This document shows, piece after piece, positions 1 through 5,997 of a stretch of DNA of 8,704 bases (position 1 is the stretch's first letter; each line of letters opens with the position of its first letter). The stretch is from NCBI GenBank assembly GCA_023473845.1, contig JAMCYA010000023.1:1-8704 (forward strand), written 5' to 3'. Below the pieces are notes generated by a model that was not told the DNA's origin, did no database searches, and saw only the letters and a program-made list of their open reading frames with translations. This stretch comes from Patescibacteria group bacterium (GTDB taxonomy: Bacteria > Patescibacteriota > Doudnabacteria > UBA920). Position numbers and translations under genes: made by a program.

Positions 1-834
1 CGACGAAGGGTAGCCGGACGGCTGGCCAGCCGTTTCCGCCTGCGCCCTGCCGTGAGATTCTATTGAACGAAATTGATAACTAAAAACCAGACCCGCCTGG
101 TCCCTGACATAAACATCCGCGGAAGCCTGGAGATATTTTTTACGGACGGCCGCAAAATCCAAAAAGTCCGGGTCTGTATTGCCGTAATTAGACAAATCAG
201 CCAGAGGCAAGGCGAAAAAACCCAAAGACGAGGTATTACTGGAAAGCTGCGTACTCCCTGCCGGCAAAGCGTCCCAGCTAATATTGTTTCTGACAAGCAC
301 AAAATTGCCCAAGCTAATTTCCGCCGGATGATTGACGGGTACGACATCCATATTTGTAACCCTGGCTTTGTTGAAATTGCTTTCTGGACGGTTAAAATCT
401 TGGAGCGCGTACGGCGGTGTCGTGCCGGTGTCCAAAACAAAAGTTTGGTAATCTTTTGTCGCTAAAATGTACGAAGTACCCCCGCTGGGATCGTCCGCGG
501 TTTCAAAGGCCGCCAGACGGTGGTAACCCTGATACTGACCTGTCTCCACCAGCCCATCGTCCTGATATTTGGCCTCGGGTACAAATTTATTTGCCTGGTC
601 TGAAGGCGTTATAACAAACAAGCCGTATTGGTCTTGAGTGATGGGCAGGGGCTTAGTGGCCCGGCTGGCAGCAACAGGCGGCGTAGCCGTGGCAGTAGGG
701 CTAAGATTTTCCTTTGCAGGAGAACTGGTCTCCACAGGCCTGGTTTGCGGCGAGGCACGCAAATAAAAATAAGCGCCCGCGGCAACAGCCGCAGCCAGTC
801 CGAATATGAAAAGCGCCCAGTAGGCTTTTTTCAT
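1..834 (-). CDS. membrane-anchored extracytoplasmic protein of unknown function (3' end outside window)
   Basis: The frame is open for 278 codons from the ATG at 834 to the window edge with no stop, so the C-terminus is missing. Residues 4-25 form one hydrophobic segment after a short positive start (MKK), which fits an N-terminal membrane anchor or uncleaved signal. No lipobox cysteine is seen. Residues 28-62 are a Pro/Thr/Ala/Ser-rich linker. From about residue 63 a soluble region rich in Tyr, Asp, Asn and Gly begins, with the look of a secreted beta-rich domain. I recognise no family. The start lies one base after the TAG of the DUF296 gene (TAG C ATG) and has no clear Shine-Dalgarno sequence, so translation is probably coupled to that gene. 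It is the last visible gene of the operon that starts near 3687, which suggests an envelope target or sensor part for the two-component pair. That role is inference. Confidence 0.75.
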   Translation of the reverse strand, partial: MKKAYWALFIFGLAAAVAAGAYFYLRASPQTRPVETSSPAKENLSPTATATPPVAASRATKPLPITQDQYGLFVITPSDQANKFVPEAKYQDDGLVETGQYQGYHRLAAFETADDPSGGTSYILATKDYQTFVLDTGTTPPYALQDFNRPESNFNKARVTNMDVVPVNHPAEISLGNFVLVRNNISWDALPAGSTQLSSNTSSLGFFALPLADLSNYGNTDPDFLDFAAVRKKYLQASADVYVRDQAGLVFSYQFRSIESHGRAQAETAGQPSGYPSS

Positions 835-835
835 G

Positions 836-1255
836 CTAGGCCATTAAATTCAAATTAAACTCGGGGTTATTCTGCCGCCCAATTTTGCCTTCCAATTTAA
901 TAAGAAAAACTTCACAGGTAGCCAGCGCCACCAACTTAAACACGTGGCCCCCGATAACTGAAAAGTCCGTCCGGCCAAAAGAGCCATGAGCGTGAAGGCT
1001 GGGTTTGCCCTCAAGGACGGAAACGTTGCCCACAAGCGAAATAATTTCAAAATTTTCTACCAGCGGCTTGGAACGGTATTGTTTAAGGAAAGGGTTATAA
1101 AAGCCCAAGTCCGCCTCGGAAACCGTGCCAATGCCCCAAAAGACCCCGGCGTCAATCTGGTTTTTTGAAACGAACTCAGCCAGGCCGGCAAACACCTCTT
1201 CCCCCTTGTCAAAACGCAGCATGTACCTGCGGCTGTCCTGAAGAATGATTTTCAT
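836..1255 (-). CDS. PPC/DUF296 domain protein
   Basis: This 139-residue protein is a single PPC (plant and prokaryote conserved, DUF296) domain of typical length. The family signature is visible: LHAHGSFGRTDFSVIGGHV, giving three histidines, H88, H90 and H104, at the spacing that forms the metal-binding triad in this family, and a VFWGIGTVSEADLGFYN stretch at 38-54 matching the conserved Gly-rich start of the domain. Family members form trimers; in plants the domain is fused to AT-hooks, but the bacterial proteins lack these and their role is not settled. No AT-hook is visible here. The gene lies 11 bases after the response regulator and one base before the anchored protein, so it is inside the signalling operon. 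No clear Shine-Dalgarno precedes the ATG. I am confident of the family, not of its function. Confidence 0.88.
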   Translation of the reverse strand: MKIILQDSRRYMLRFDKGEEVFAGLAEFVSKNQIDAGVFWGIGTVSEADLGFYNPFLKQYRSKPLVENFEIISLVGNVSVLEGKPSLHAHGSFGRTDFSVIGGHVFKLVALATCEVFLIKLEGKIGRQNNPEFNLNLMA

Positions 1256-1266
1256 AAAAAATTGAA

Positions 1267-1650
1267 TTAAGCCAGGCGGATAGTGCGGTTGAGCACATCC
1301 TCGACTTTTTGAATGATATCAGCCGTAGACTGGTCGCTTTTCAGCAAATAGTCCATGGCTCCGGCGTCAAAAATCTTGGCTATGGTGCCCGCATCTCCGA
1401 TATTAGTCAGGACGATAACGGCAATGCCCGAGGTGGCGGGATTGGCACGCAGCTCCCAGAGCACGGAAATGCCGTCCAACTTGGGCATCATGATGTCCAA
1501 AAGCATAATTTCTGGCAAGCTTTCTTTAGCTAAGGCCACGGCTTGTTCGCCGTCATAAGCGGGCGTAACATCATACCCTTTAGCCTTTAAAGCCGTACAC
1601 AGCGATTCAGAAATCATCTTGTCATCTTCGGCTACAACGATTTTTGTCAT
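1267..1650 (-). CDS. single-domain response regulator (receiver only)
   Basis: This is a CheY-like receiver domain of 127 residues with nothing after it, so no DNA-binding or enzymatic output domain. The catalytic set is complete: acidic pair D9-D10 in VVAEDD, phospho-acceptor D52 in LLDIMMPKLDG, T82 in IVLTN and K104 in YLLKS. It should be phosphorylated on D52, most likely by the histidine kinase encoded just upstream, and then act by contact with another protein, as stand-alone receivers do. The start is supported by a strong Shine-Dalgarno (GGAGGAGAGGT) 5 bases before the ATG. This is the best ribosome-binding site in the operon, so the regulator may be made in excess over the kinase. The next gene, DUF296, starts 11 bases after its stop and is a candidate partner (inference). 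Confidence 0.95.
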   Translation of the reverse strand: MTKIVVAEDDKMISESLCTALKAKGYDVTPAYDGEQAVALAKESLPEIMLLDIMMPKLDGISVLWELRANPATSGIAVIVLTNIGDAGTIAKIFDAGAMDYLLKSDQSTADIIQKVEDVLNRTIRLA

Positions 1651-1655
1651 ATTTT

Positions 1656-1680
1656 ACCTCTCCTCCGGTCATACAGACCG
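1656..1680 (-). promoter_or_regulatory. strong ribosome-binding site of the response regulator, with adjacent small hairpin
   Basis: In the 35-base gap between kinase and regulator the minus strand carries GGAGGAGAGGT (1666-1656), ending 5 bases before the ATG. Directly upstream is a 5-bp inverted repeat, CGGTC-TGTAT-GACCG (1680-1666), touching the first G of the site. The ribosome-binding site is clear. The hairpin is small and its function is unproven; it could protect or tune regulator translation relative to the kinase. Confidence 0.6.
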
Positions 1681-1685
1681 TGAAA

Positions 1686-3356
1686 TTAGTCTTTAAGCGG
1701 AATTGAAAAATAAAAAGTGCTGCCTAAATTTTCACCCGCGCTCTCAGCCCAAATCTTGCCCCCGTGAGCCTCCACAATGCCTTTGGAAACCACCAGGCCC
1801 AAACCCGTGCCTTTGCGGCTGGAATCGTAAGATTTCAGCTGTTTAAACTTGGAGAACAGCTGCGGCAAATCATCGCGGGAAATGCCCACGCCCGTATCCT
1901 TGATGGCAACTATCATCTGCTTATGCTCCATGTCCGCACTCACATTAACTTCAATTCTACCCGCATCCGTATATTTAATGGAGTTGCTAATGAGGTTGCC
2001 CATGACCTGGCCAATGCGCACTTTGTCAAAATGCATGCGGTAGCTGTCCGGGCTGGTCAACCCGATTTCCAAATGCTTCATTTCCGCTTGGGACTGGAAG
2101 GTTTTAATCTGCTCCTTAATTACGGCAATCAGGTCATATTCCTGGACATTCAGCTCGAATTTGCCGGCTTCGATTTTGGCCACATCCAGCAGGTCATTGA
2201 CCAGTTCCAGCATGTTATTGGACGCATGTTCGATGGTGATAACCGTATCCTTAATCTTGTCCGGCTCTGTGGCTGCTTGGGCCGCAGACAGGTTTCTGAG
2301 CAGCGACTCGGAAGACCAGCGTACCGCCGTCAGCGGCGCCCTGAGTTCGTGGACCATCATGGCCGTAAATTCCTGCCGCAACTTCTCCAAAGCTTTTTCA
2401 GTGGTAATGTCGTGCAGTACCACGGCCGCGCCGATTTTTTCGCCGGCGTCGTTTTTAACGGGCGTCACCGTCACTTCCAAAGCCTTGTCCCTTAAGACCA
2501 CGTCCGGCACGAAAACCGGCTTGTCTTCAGTCAAAGCCTGATCAATTTTGGTGCGTAAATCCACCTTGCCCGCTAAAGCATCGACAATATCAAAAGAAGT
2601 CAGCACCTTTTCACTGACAATCTCCAAAATGGTCTTTACCGCCGGGTTGGAAAGAATCAGCCGGTGCTGCAAGTCCACGGTAAACACGCCGTCGGTTAAT
2701 GCATACAAAATGCCCGAGAGCTTGCCTTTTTCGCTTTCCAGCAGCGCCTGAAGCTTGGACACGGCCGTAGCCGCCTGATTGGTGATGTTATAGAGTATCG
2801 TGGTCTGATCCTCTCCGTACTGGTTAGCTTCCCGGGAGGCCACGTTAATAATACCAATGAGCTTGCCCGAAATTACCACTGGCAGGTTAAAATATGAACC
2901 GATACGGAAGCCGGAATTGTCATCTAAAATGTTGCCTGTAATGCTTTCGTCTATTTTTTTCGGCTTAACCTCCTGGTCTTCAATAACCGAGTAAGCCAAA
3001 AAGATTTTTTCCTTTACCTCTTCAACAAAAGCATGGCTCACGGAGTTCTCCACGTGGCACTTAAACACCGCCTTCCCCCCCTCTTCCATCATCATGTAAG
3101 AAACCGTGTCATAGGCGAGGAGGTTGCCCAGGCTGCTGGTAATAATTTCTACAATCTTGTTGGTATCCAGGGAATAGCCGATACGTTCATTAATCTCCTG
3201 AAAGACTTGGGCCTGATAAACCTTTTGCTGCAATTCCAAAGACTGGTCGGCCCGGCTCTTTAAAAAAGAACGCTCGCGCATGGACGAGATAATATATACA
3301 GTCACCACGATTGCCAGAAAGGCAAAGTCTACGATTAACAGGATGTTAACAATCAT
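1686..3356 (-). CDS. membrane-anchored GAF-PAS sensor histidine kinase
   Basis: This 556-residue kinase has one N-terminal membrane helix (about 2-25) with almost no extracytoplasmic part, so the sensing domains are cytoplasmic. Order: helix and short coiled linker (26-50), GAF domain (about 55-205), PAS domain (about 208-322, ending in the typical DITTEKALEKL junction), HisKA dimerisation helices with H336 in VHELRAPL, and an HATPase_c domain. ATP-site motifs are complete: N-box N454/N458 in NLISNSIKYT, G1 box DTGVGIS starting at D487, F-box FSKFKQ near 501, G2 box GTGLGL from 516. The position four after H336, usually Thr or Asn in the phosphatase motif ExxT/N, is A340, so phosphatase activity may be weak or absent. 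The natural partner is the receiver 35 bases downstream. The ATG has no Shine-Dalgarno and lies 31 bases after the preceding stop. Ligands of GAF and PAS cannot be told from sequence. Confidence 0.95.
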   Translation of the reverse strand: MIVNILLIVDFAFLAIVVTVYIISSMRERSFLKSRADQSLELQQKVYQAQVFQEINERIGYSLDTNKIVEIITSSLGNLLAYDTVSYMMMEEGGKAVFKCHVENSVSHAFVEEVKEKIFLAYSVIEDQEVKPKKIDESITGNILDDNSGFRIGSYFNLPVVISGKLIGIINVASREANQYGEDQTTILYNITNQAATAVSKLQALLESEKGKLSGILYALTDGVFTVDLQHRLILSNPAVKTILEIVSEKVLTSFDIVDALAGKVDLRTKIDQALTEDKPVFVPDVVLRDKALEVTVTPVKNDAGEKIGAAVVLHDITTEKALEKLRQEFTAMMVHELRAPLTAVRWSSESLLRNLSAAQAATEPDKIKDTVITIEHASNNMLELVNDLLDVAKIEAGKFELNVQEYDLIAVIKEQIKTFQSQAEMKHLEIGLTSPDSYRMHFDKVRIGQVMGNLISNSIKYTDAGRIEVNVSADMEHKQMIVAIKDTGVGISRDDLPQLFSKFKQLKSYDSSRKGTGLGLVVSKGIVEAHGGKIWAESAGENLGSTFYFSIPLKD

Positions 3357-3387
3357 CCGTTTTTTTGATTTGTTTTACTGAACTTAA

Positions 3388-3663
3388 TTATTCTTCCGCT
3401 ATGTTTTTTACCGCCGGGTATTTTTCCAACAGCGTATCCAAGGTCATTTTGGCAATCTGGCCGGACAGGGCCATGTATTCGTTAGCAACACCCTTTAAAA
3501 TCATCTGGGCGTCGCCGGCCATGGATAAAACCCTGCCGTCTTCGGCAACAGAAAGCCCGGCCACTTTTTTGGCCTTGTCCAGTGCGATTTTCGGGCCTAA
3601 GACCAGCATCTGTTTCTGGATTAGGTCAGTCAGCATTTTTGTATACTCTTCCTGCTCAGACAT
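3388..3663 (-). CDS. 91-residue soluble protein of unknown function, first gene of the signalling operon
   Basis: I do not recognise this family by name. The protein is mostly charged and helical in look, without membrane segment or signal. N-terminal residues 1-33 read as one amphipathic helix (Glu/Lys/Gln/Leu-rich), a short stretch at 36-48 (GLSVAEDGRVLSM) looks like a beta turn or strand pair, and 52-91 is again helical, ending in a Glu-rich tail. It is too small to be an enzyme of a known type and shows no catalytic motif. It is the first gene after a good promoter (-10 at 3699-3694) with a leader of about 24 A-rich bases and no Shine-Dalgarno. The kinase starts 31 bases after its stop. 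Being first in a kinase-receiver operon suggests an accessory or adaptor role, which is inference only. Confidence 0.8.
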   Translation of the reverse strand: MSEQEEYTKMLTDLIQKQMLVLGPKIALDKAKKVAGLSVAEDGRVLSMAGDAQMILKGVANEYMALSGQIAKMTLDTLLEKYPAVKNIAEE

Positions 3664-3693
3664 TTGTTTCTTTAGTAAATTATTTTCATTTTT

Positions 3694-3722
3694 ATTATAT
3701 CATAATTCGGGCCTTTTTTAAA
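3694..3722 (-). promoter_or_regulatory. promoter of the signalling operon (extended -10)
   Basis: On the minus strand a perfect TATAAT lies at 3699-3694, preceded by TGA (3702-3700), giving the extended -10 TGATATAAT. A TTTAAA at 3722-3717 is a 4/6 match to the -35 with a 17-base spacer. The start of transcription would fall near 3687, giving a leader of about 24 bases to the ATG at 3663. No convincing terminator separates it from dinB, so some read-through is possible. Confidence 0.7.
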
Positions 3723-3727
3723 ATTGG

Positions 3728-4990
3728 TTACACCAGGCCGATTTCCTTAATCCGGCCAAACCCCACCGAATCCTGGAAAGCCTCTTTGGCCTTGAGTACG
3801 GGTGCCCGGCAAACCGTAAATCCGCCGTATTTGCCGTTAATCTTATCCAGAGCCTGGGCCAGGCGGCGTGCCTTGTCCTCCCGGCCGAACAAGTCGCCCT
3901 GCCGTCCGGCTTGCCCCAGCCCGCCAATACTTACGCCGATCAACTTGGCGCGGGCACCCGCCGCGCCCAAACCGGCCAAAATCCGCCGGCTTTGGATAAA
4001 AATTTCGCGGCCCTCCCAGAGATGGAAGCTAAAACGGGCTGACCTGCCCAGCCACTTATCATCCGCCGTATGGACATACACGGACAAAACCCGTCCGGAT
4101 AACCATTTTTTCCGCAAGCGCCTGGCCACCATTTCCGACAGTTTATAAAGCACAGGGTCAAAATACTCCTGGGTGCGGTATTCTTTGGGCAAAGTATACA
4201 TGTGCCCGATGGATTTAGCCTCCAAATCCTCTTTTACCTCGGGACTGAAAGAGCCCTCTAGCTGGCCCAAATTATACAAATGATAGCCGGGCAAGCCAAA
4301 CAGCGCCACCAGCCGGCTCCGTGGATACTGCCGCAGCGCGGACAGGGAGGTAATGCCCAAGGCGCGCAGCCGCTTCTCGGTTCGGTAGCCAATACCCGGA
4401 ATATCCAGCAGCTGCAGGGAATCATAAAGCTTGGACTTGTCCTCCGGCCTGATCGTTGTCAGGCCATCGGGTTTTTTCAGGTCGGATGCAATCTTGGCCA
4501 GCAGCTTATTTTCGGCAATGCCAATGCTGCAAGTCAGACACTCGCCCATTAGCCGCCGCATTGTCTGCTTAATTTCCCCGGCCAGGCGTTCTGCTTCTAC
4601 AAAAGGCTCCACTGCAAAAGGCCGCCGGACATTACATACCCTGGTCAGTTCCAAAAAAACTTCGTCAATGCTATAGCGCTCCACCTGGCCGGTGTATTCG
4701 GCTACAATTTTAACCAGCAGCCGATGGTAATGGCGGTAACGCTCGGGGCTAGTCTGGGCCAAAATAATTTTGGGGTACATTTTTTTCGCTTCCCACACCG
4801 GCGTTCCCGTTTTGATGCCCCATTGTTTTGCCTGGACGCTGGCTGCAATAATGATGCCACCCAAATGCTCGCAAACCCCCACAGGCAAACCGCGCCACTC
4901 CGGATGGTCCTGCTGCTCCACGGAAGCAAAATAACTGTTCATATCCAAATGTAATATAACTGGCTGCATACTAGGTATACTTTCGTTCAC
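3728..4990 (-). CDS. dinB: Y-family translesion DNA polymerase (DNA polymerase IV type)
   Basis: The 420-residue protein copies past damaged template bases. Catalytic residues are visible: D16 in LHLDMNSYFASVEQQ, and D109-E110 in YSIDEVFL. F21 takes the steric gate position. The usual second Asp of the DMD motif is N18, a change also known in many Y-family relatives. A palm/fingers region (to about 175), helix-hairpin-helix thumb (LLDIPGIGYRTEKRLRALG, 194-212) and little-finger domain (about 255-360) follow. QGDLF at 364-368 fits the beta-clamp binding motif QxxLF. Start: GTG at 4990 has AAGGAT at 5-base spacing. The in-frame ATG at 4969 would give the usual family N-terminus, with catalytic Asp at residue 9, but lacks a ribosome-binding site. 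The promoter at 5031-5002 would start transcription near 4995, so the choice is open. The gene appears to be transcribed alone. Confidence 0.95.
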   Translation of the reverse strand: MNESIPSMQPVILHLDMNSYFASVEQQDHPEWRGLPVGVCEHLGGIIIAASVQAKQWGIKTGTPVWEAKKMYPKIILAQTSPERYRHYHRLLVKIVAEYTGQVERYSIDEVFLELTRVCNVRRPFAVEPFVEAERLAGEIKQTMRRLMGECLTCSIGIAENKLLAKIASDLKKPDGLTTIRPEDKSKLYDSLQLLDIPGIGYRTEKRLRALGITSLSALRQYPRSRLVALFGLPGYHLYNLGQLEGSFSPEVKEDLEAKSIGHMYTLPKEYRTQEYFDPVLYKLSEMVARRLRKKWLSGRVLSVYVHTADDKWLGRSARFSFHLWEGREIFIQSRRILAGLGAAGARAKLIGVSIGGLGQAGRQGDLFGREDKARRLAQALDKINGKYGGFTVCRAPVLKAKEAFQDSVGFGRIKEIGLV

Positions 4991-5000
4991 CTTACATCCT

Positions 5001-5026
5001 TATAATAAAACCGCCGGAGGGCGGTT
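5001..5026 (-). terminator. intrinsic terminator of the membrane-protein pair
   Basis: On the minus strand, 18 bases after the TAG of the 129-residue membrane protein, AACCGCC-CTCC-GGCGGTT forms a perfect 7-bp, GC-rich stem with a 4-base loop (5026-5009). It is followed at once by TTATTATAA, so the tract is TTTTATTAT counting the last stem bases. This has the form of a factor-independent terminator. The same palindrome also fills the spacer of the likely dinB promoter. Confidence 0.65.
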
Positions 5027-5031
5027 GTCAA
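5002..5031 (-). promoter_or_regulatory. likely dinB promoter with a palindrome in its spacer
   Basis: On the minus strand a perfect -35 TTGACA lies at 5031-5026, followed after 18 bases by TATTAT at 5007-5002 (5/6 to TATAAT). The spacer is almost wholly the inverted repeat AACCGCC-CTCC-GGCGGTT. A repressor bound there would block polymerase, so the palindrome could be an operator as well as a terminator. It does not match the LexA boxes I know. Predicted transcription start is near 4995, which leaves only about 5 bases before the GTG at 4990. Confidence 0.55.
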
Positions 5032-5044
5032 ACCCGATACAAAG

Positions 5045-5434
5045 CTAGTGGTGGCCGGAGTGCGCCTGCTCGTGCCGGACGTGAATATGGCGCTTTTTGT
5101 GGAAAAAGAAAATGGCAAACATCATAAAAAAATATCCGGCCCAGAGCTGCCACCGGGCGAACATACCCAAACCCAAGGCAAAAGCGGTAACCAGCAAATC
5201 CAAAAGAGCATCCAAAACAAACCACAACACCAGCACCATAATGGCTTCCAAAAAATTAATCACACCCAGCCTTCTAACCAGAGCCGCGGCAATGACTGCA
5301 ATCAACAAAAAGTACACGTAGTCCCCTACAGCGCCCAGGCCTACAAACCAGGCAAATTTAAAGTAGCCCAGTCTTAAGACGAGGAAAAAAAACCATTGAA
5401 AAAAAGTCAGCAAAACAAACCTGGTAAGGGTCAT
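5045..5434 (-). CDS. small polytopic membrane protein with histidine-rich C-terminus
   Basis: The 129-residue protein is strongly hydrophobic and has about four membrane segments: roughly 5-20, 33-52, 60-86 and 95-111. It ends in a short soluble tail, HKKRHIHVRHEQAHSGHH, with seven histidines in 18 residues (H112, 116, 118, 121, 125, 128, 129), which could bind a metal ion or respond to pH. I recognise no transporter or enzyme motif. The start codon overlaps the stop of the preceding gene in an ATGA (5434-5431), so the two proteins are translationally coupled and probably made in equal amounts, perhaps as a complex. An intrinsic terminator follows 18 bases after the stop. It is the second gene of a pair lying directly downstream of mreB. 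Confidence 0.8.
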   Translation of the reverse strand: MTLTRFVLLTFFQWFFFLVLRLGYFKFAWFVGLGAVGDYVYFLLIAVIAAALVRRLGVINFLEAIMVLVLWFVLDALLDLLVTAFALGLGMFARWQLWAGYFFMMFAIFFFHKKRHIHVRHEQAHSGHH

Positions 5435-5919
5435 ACGCTTTTCTTCGGGGCGCGCTTTTTAACCACCCGCCGCTTAATAACTCTGGGCGTCCGGGGAGTC
5501 CTGGCCGCTGTCTTGCTCAGCTGGTCCAGCTCCCAAATTTCTTCCTGGATATTTTCGGACAACTCGTCGAGTTTTTGGCCCAGATCTTCGCGCTTTAATT
5601 CCTGCCGGCGCAGGCCGACCAGGTGGCTGAGAAAACCGCCATGAATTTTAGTTTCATAAACTTTATCGTACCAGTACGAACCCACCCAAATGCCGTACCA
5701 AGCTCCCAGCATCAGCACCAGAATTAAAGTCAGGTAGTCCCACGCCAAAAATTGCAGGTAGTTTAAGCCCAAAAAACCCTCCGCTGCGTTAAAGTAAATG
5801 CCGGCCATGACGAAAAACACGACCACGCGATGCAAAATCAAAAACAGCAACATCCCCAGCAGAGCGCTTAAAAAAATATAAGTCGGCCTTCTCATACCGC
5901 TAAAATCTCCTTGAGACAT
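5431..5919 (-). CDS. two-helix membrane protein with coiled coil and basic tail
   Basis: Of the 162 residues, about 13-43 form a long hydrophobic segment and 60-83 a second (LTLILVLMLGAWYGIWVG). A charged helical stretch at 100-136 (RRQELKREDLGQKLDELSEN) is a likely coiled coil, and residues 139-161 are a Pro/Arg/Lys-rich tail with nothing acidic (IKRRVVKKRAPKK). With Arg/Lys before helix 1 and this tail, both ends should be cytoplasmic. I do not recognise the family. The start is uncertain: the ATG at 5919 has only an A-rich leader, while the in-frame ATG at 5895 (MRRPTYIF) is preceded by AAGGAG with 11-base spacing and would give 154 residues with a more usual N-terminus. The gene follows mreB after 78 bases with its own likely promoter and is coupled through ATGA to the next gene. 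Confidence 0.8.
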   Translation of the reverse strand: MSQGDFSGMRRPTYIFLSALLGMLLFLILHRVVVFFVMAGIYFNAAEGFLGLNYLQFLAWDYLTLILVLMLGAWYGIWVGSYWYDKVYETKIHGGFLSHLVGLRRQELKREDLGQKLDELSENIQEEIWELDQLSKTAARTPRTPRVIKRRVVKKRAPKKSV

Positions 5920-5955
5920 ATTTTTGTTTTATTTCTAAAGAACTTTCTTTTTTTT

Positions 5956-5984
5956 ATTGTAGAACAGCGGAAACAAAAATGCAA
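5956..5984 (-). promoter_or_regulatory. likely promoter of the membrane-protein pair
   Basis: On the minus strand, between the mreB stop and the ATG at 5919, TACAAT (5961-5956, 5/6 to TATAAT) lies 17 bases after TTGCAT (5984-5979), which shares the TTG of the -35 consensus. Transcription would begin near 5949, in an A-rich leader of about 30 bases. No terminator-like hairpin of good quality follows mreB, so the pair may also be read from the mreB promoter. Confidence 0.45.
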
Positions 5985-5997
5985 ACCGGCAAAACCC

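Noticed and set aside
73..465. Plus-strand 130-codon frame near the left edge
   Set aside because: The minus-strand frame open from 834 to 1 is longer, coupled to the operon and has a signal-anchor start; the plus frame is its shadow.
1764..2495. 243-codon open frame on the plus strand
   Set aside because: It lies wholly antisense to the histidine kinase, whose motifs are complete. The translation has no recognisable domain and reflects codon bias on the other strand.
3710..3739. GGCCT...AGGCC inverted repeat after dinB as a terminator
   Set aside because: The stem is only 5 bp with a 20-base loop and no T-run follows on the minus strand; a 4-bp TGGT-GTA-ACCA at the dinB stop is also too weak.
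3582..4148. 188-codon open frame on the plus strand
   Set aside because: It crosses the signalling promoter and the 3' part of dinB in antisense; the Pro/Ala/Arg-rich composition is typical of a shadow frame.
4991..5040. LexA (SOS) box upstream of dinB
   Set aside because: Neither the E. coli-type CTG-N10-CAG nor the Gram-positive GAAC-N4-GTTC pattern is present; the palindrome seen has a different sequence.
5976..5997. Possible terminator after mreB
   Set aside because: T-runs are present on the minus strand but the only stem is TGC-GCA (3 bp); read-through into the membrane pair cannot be excluded.
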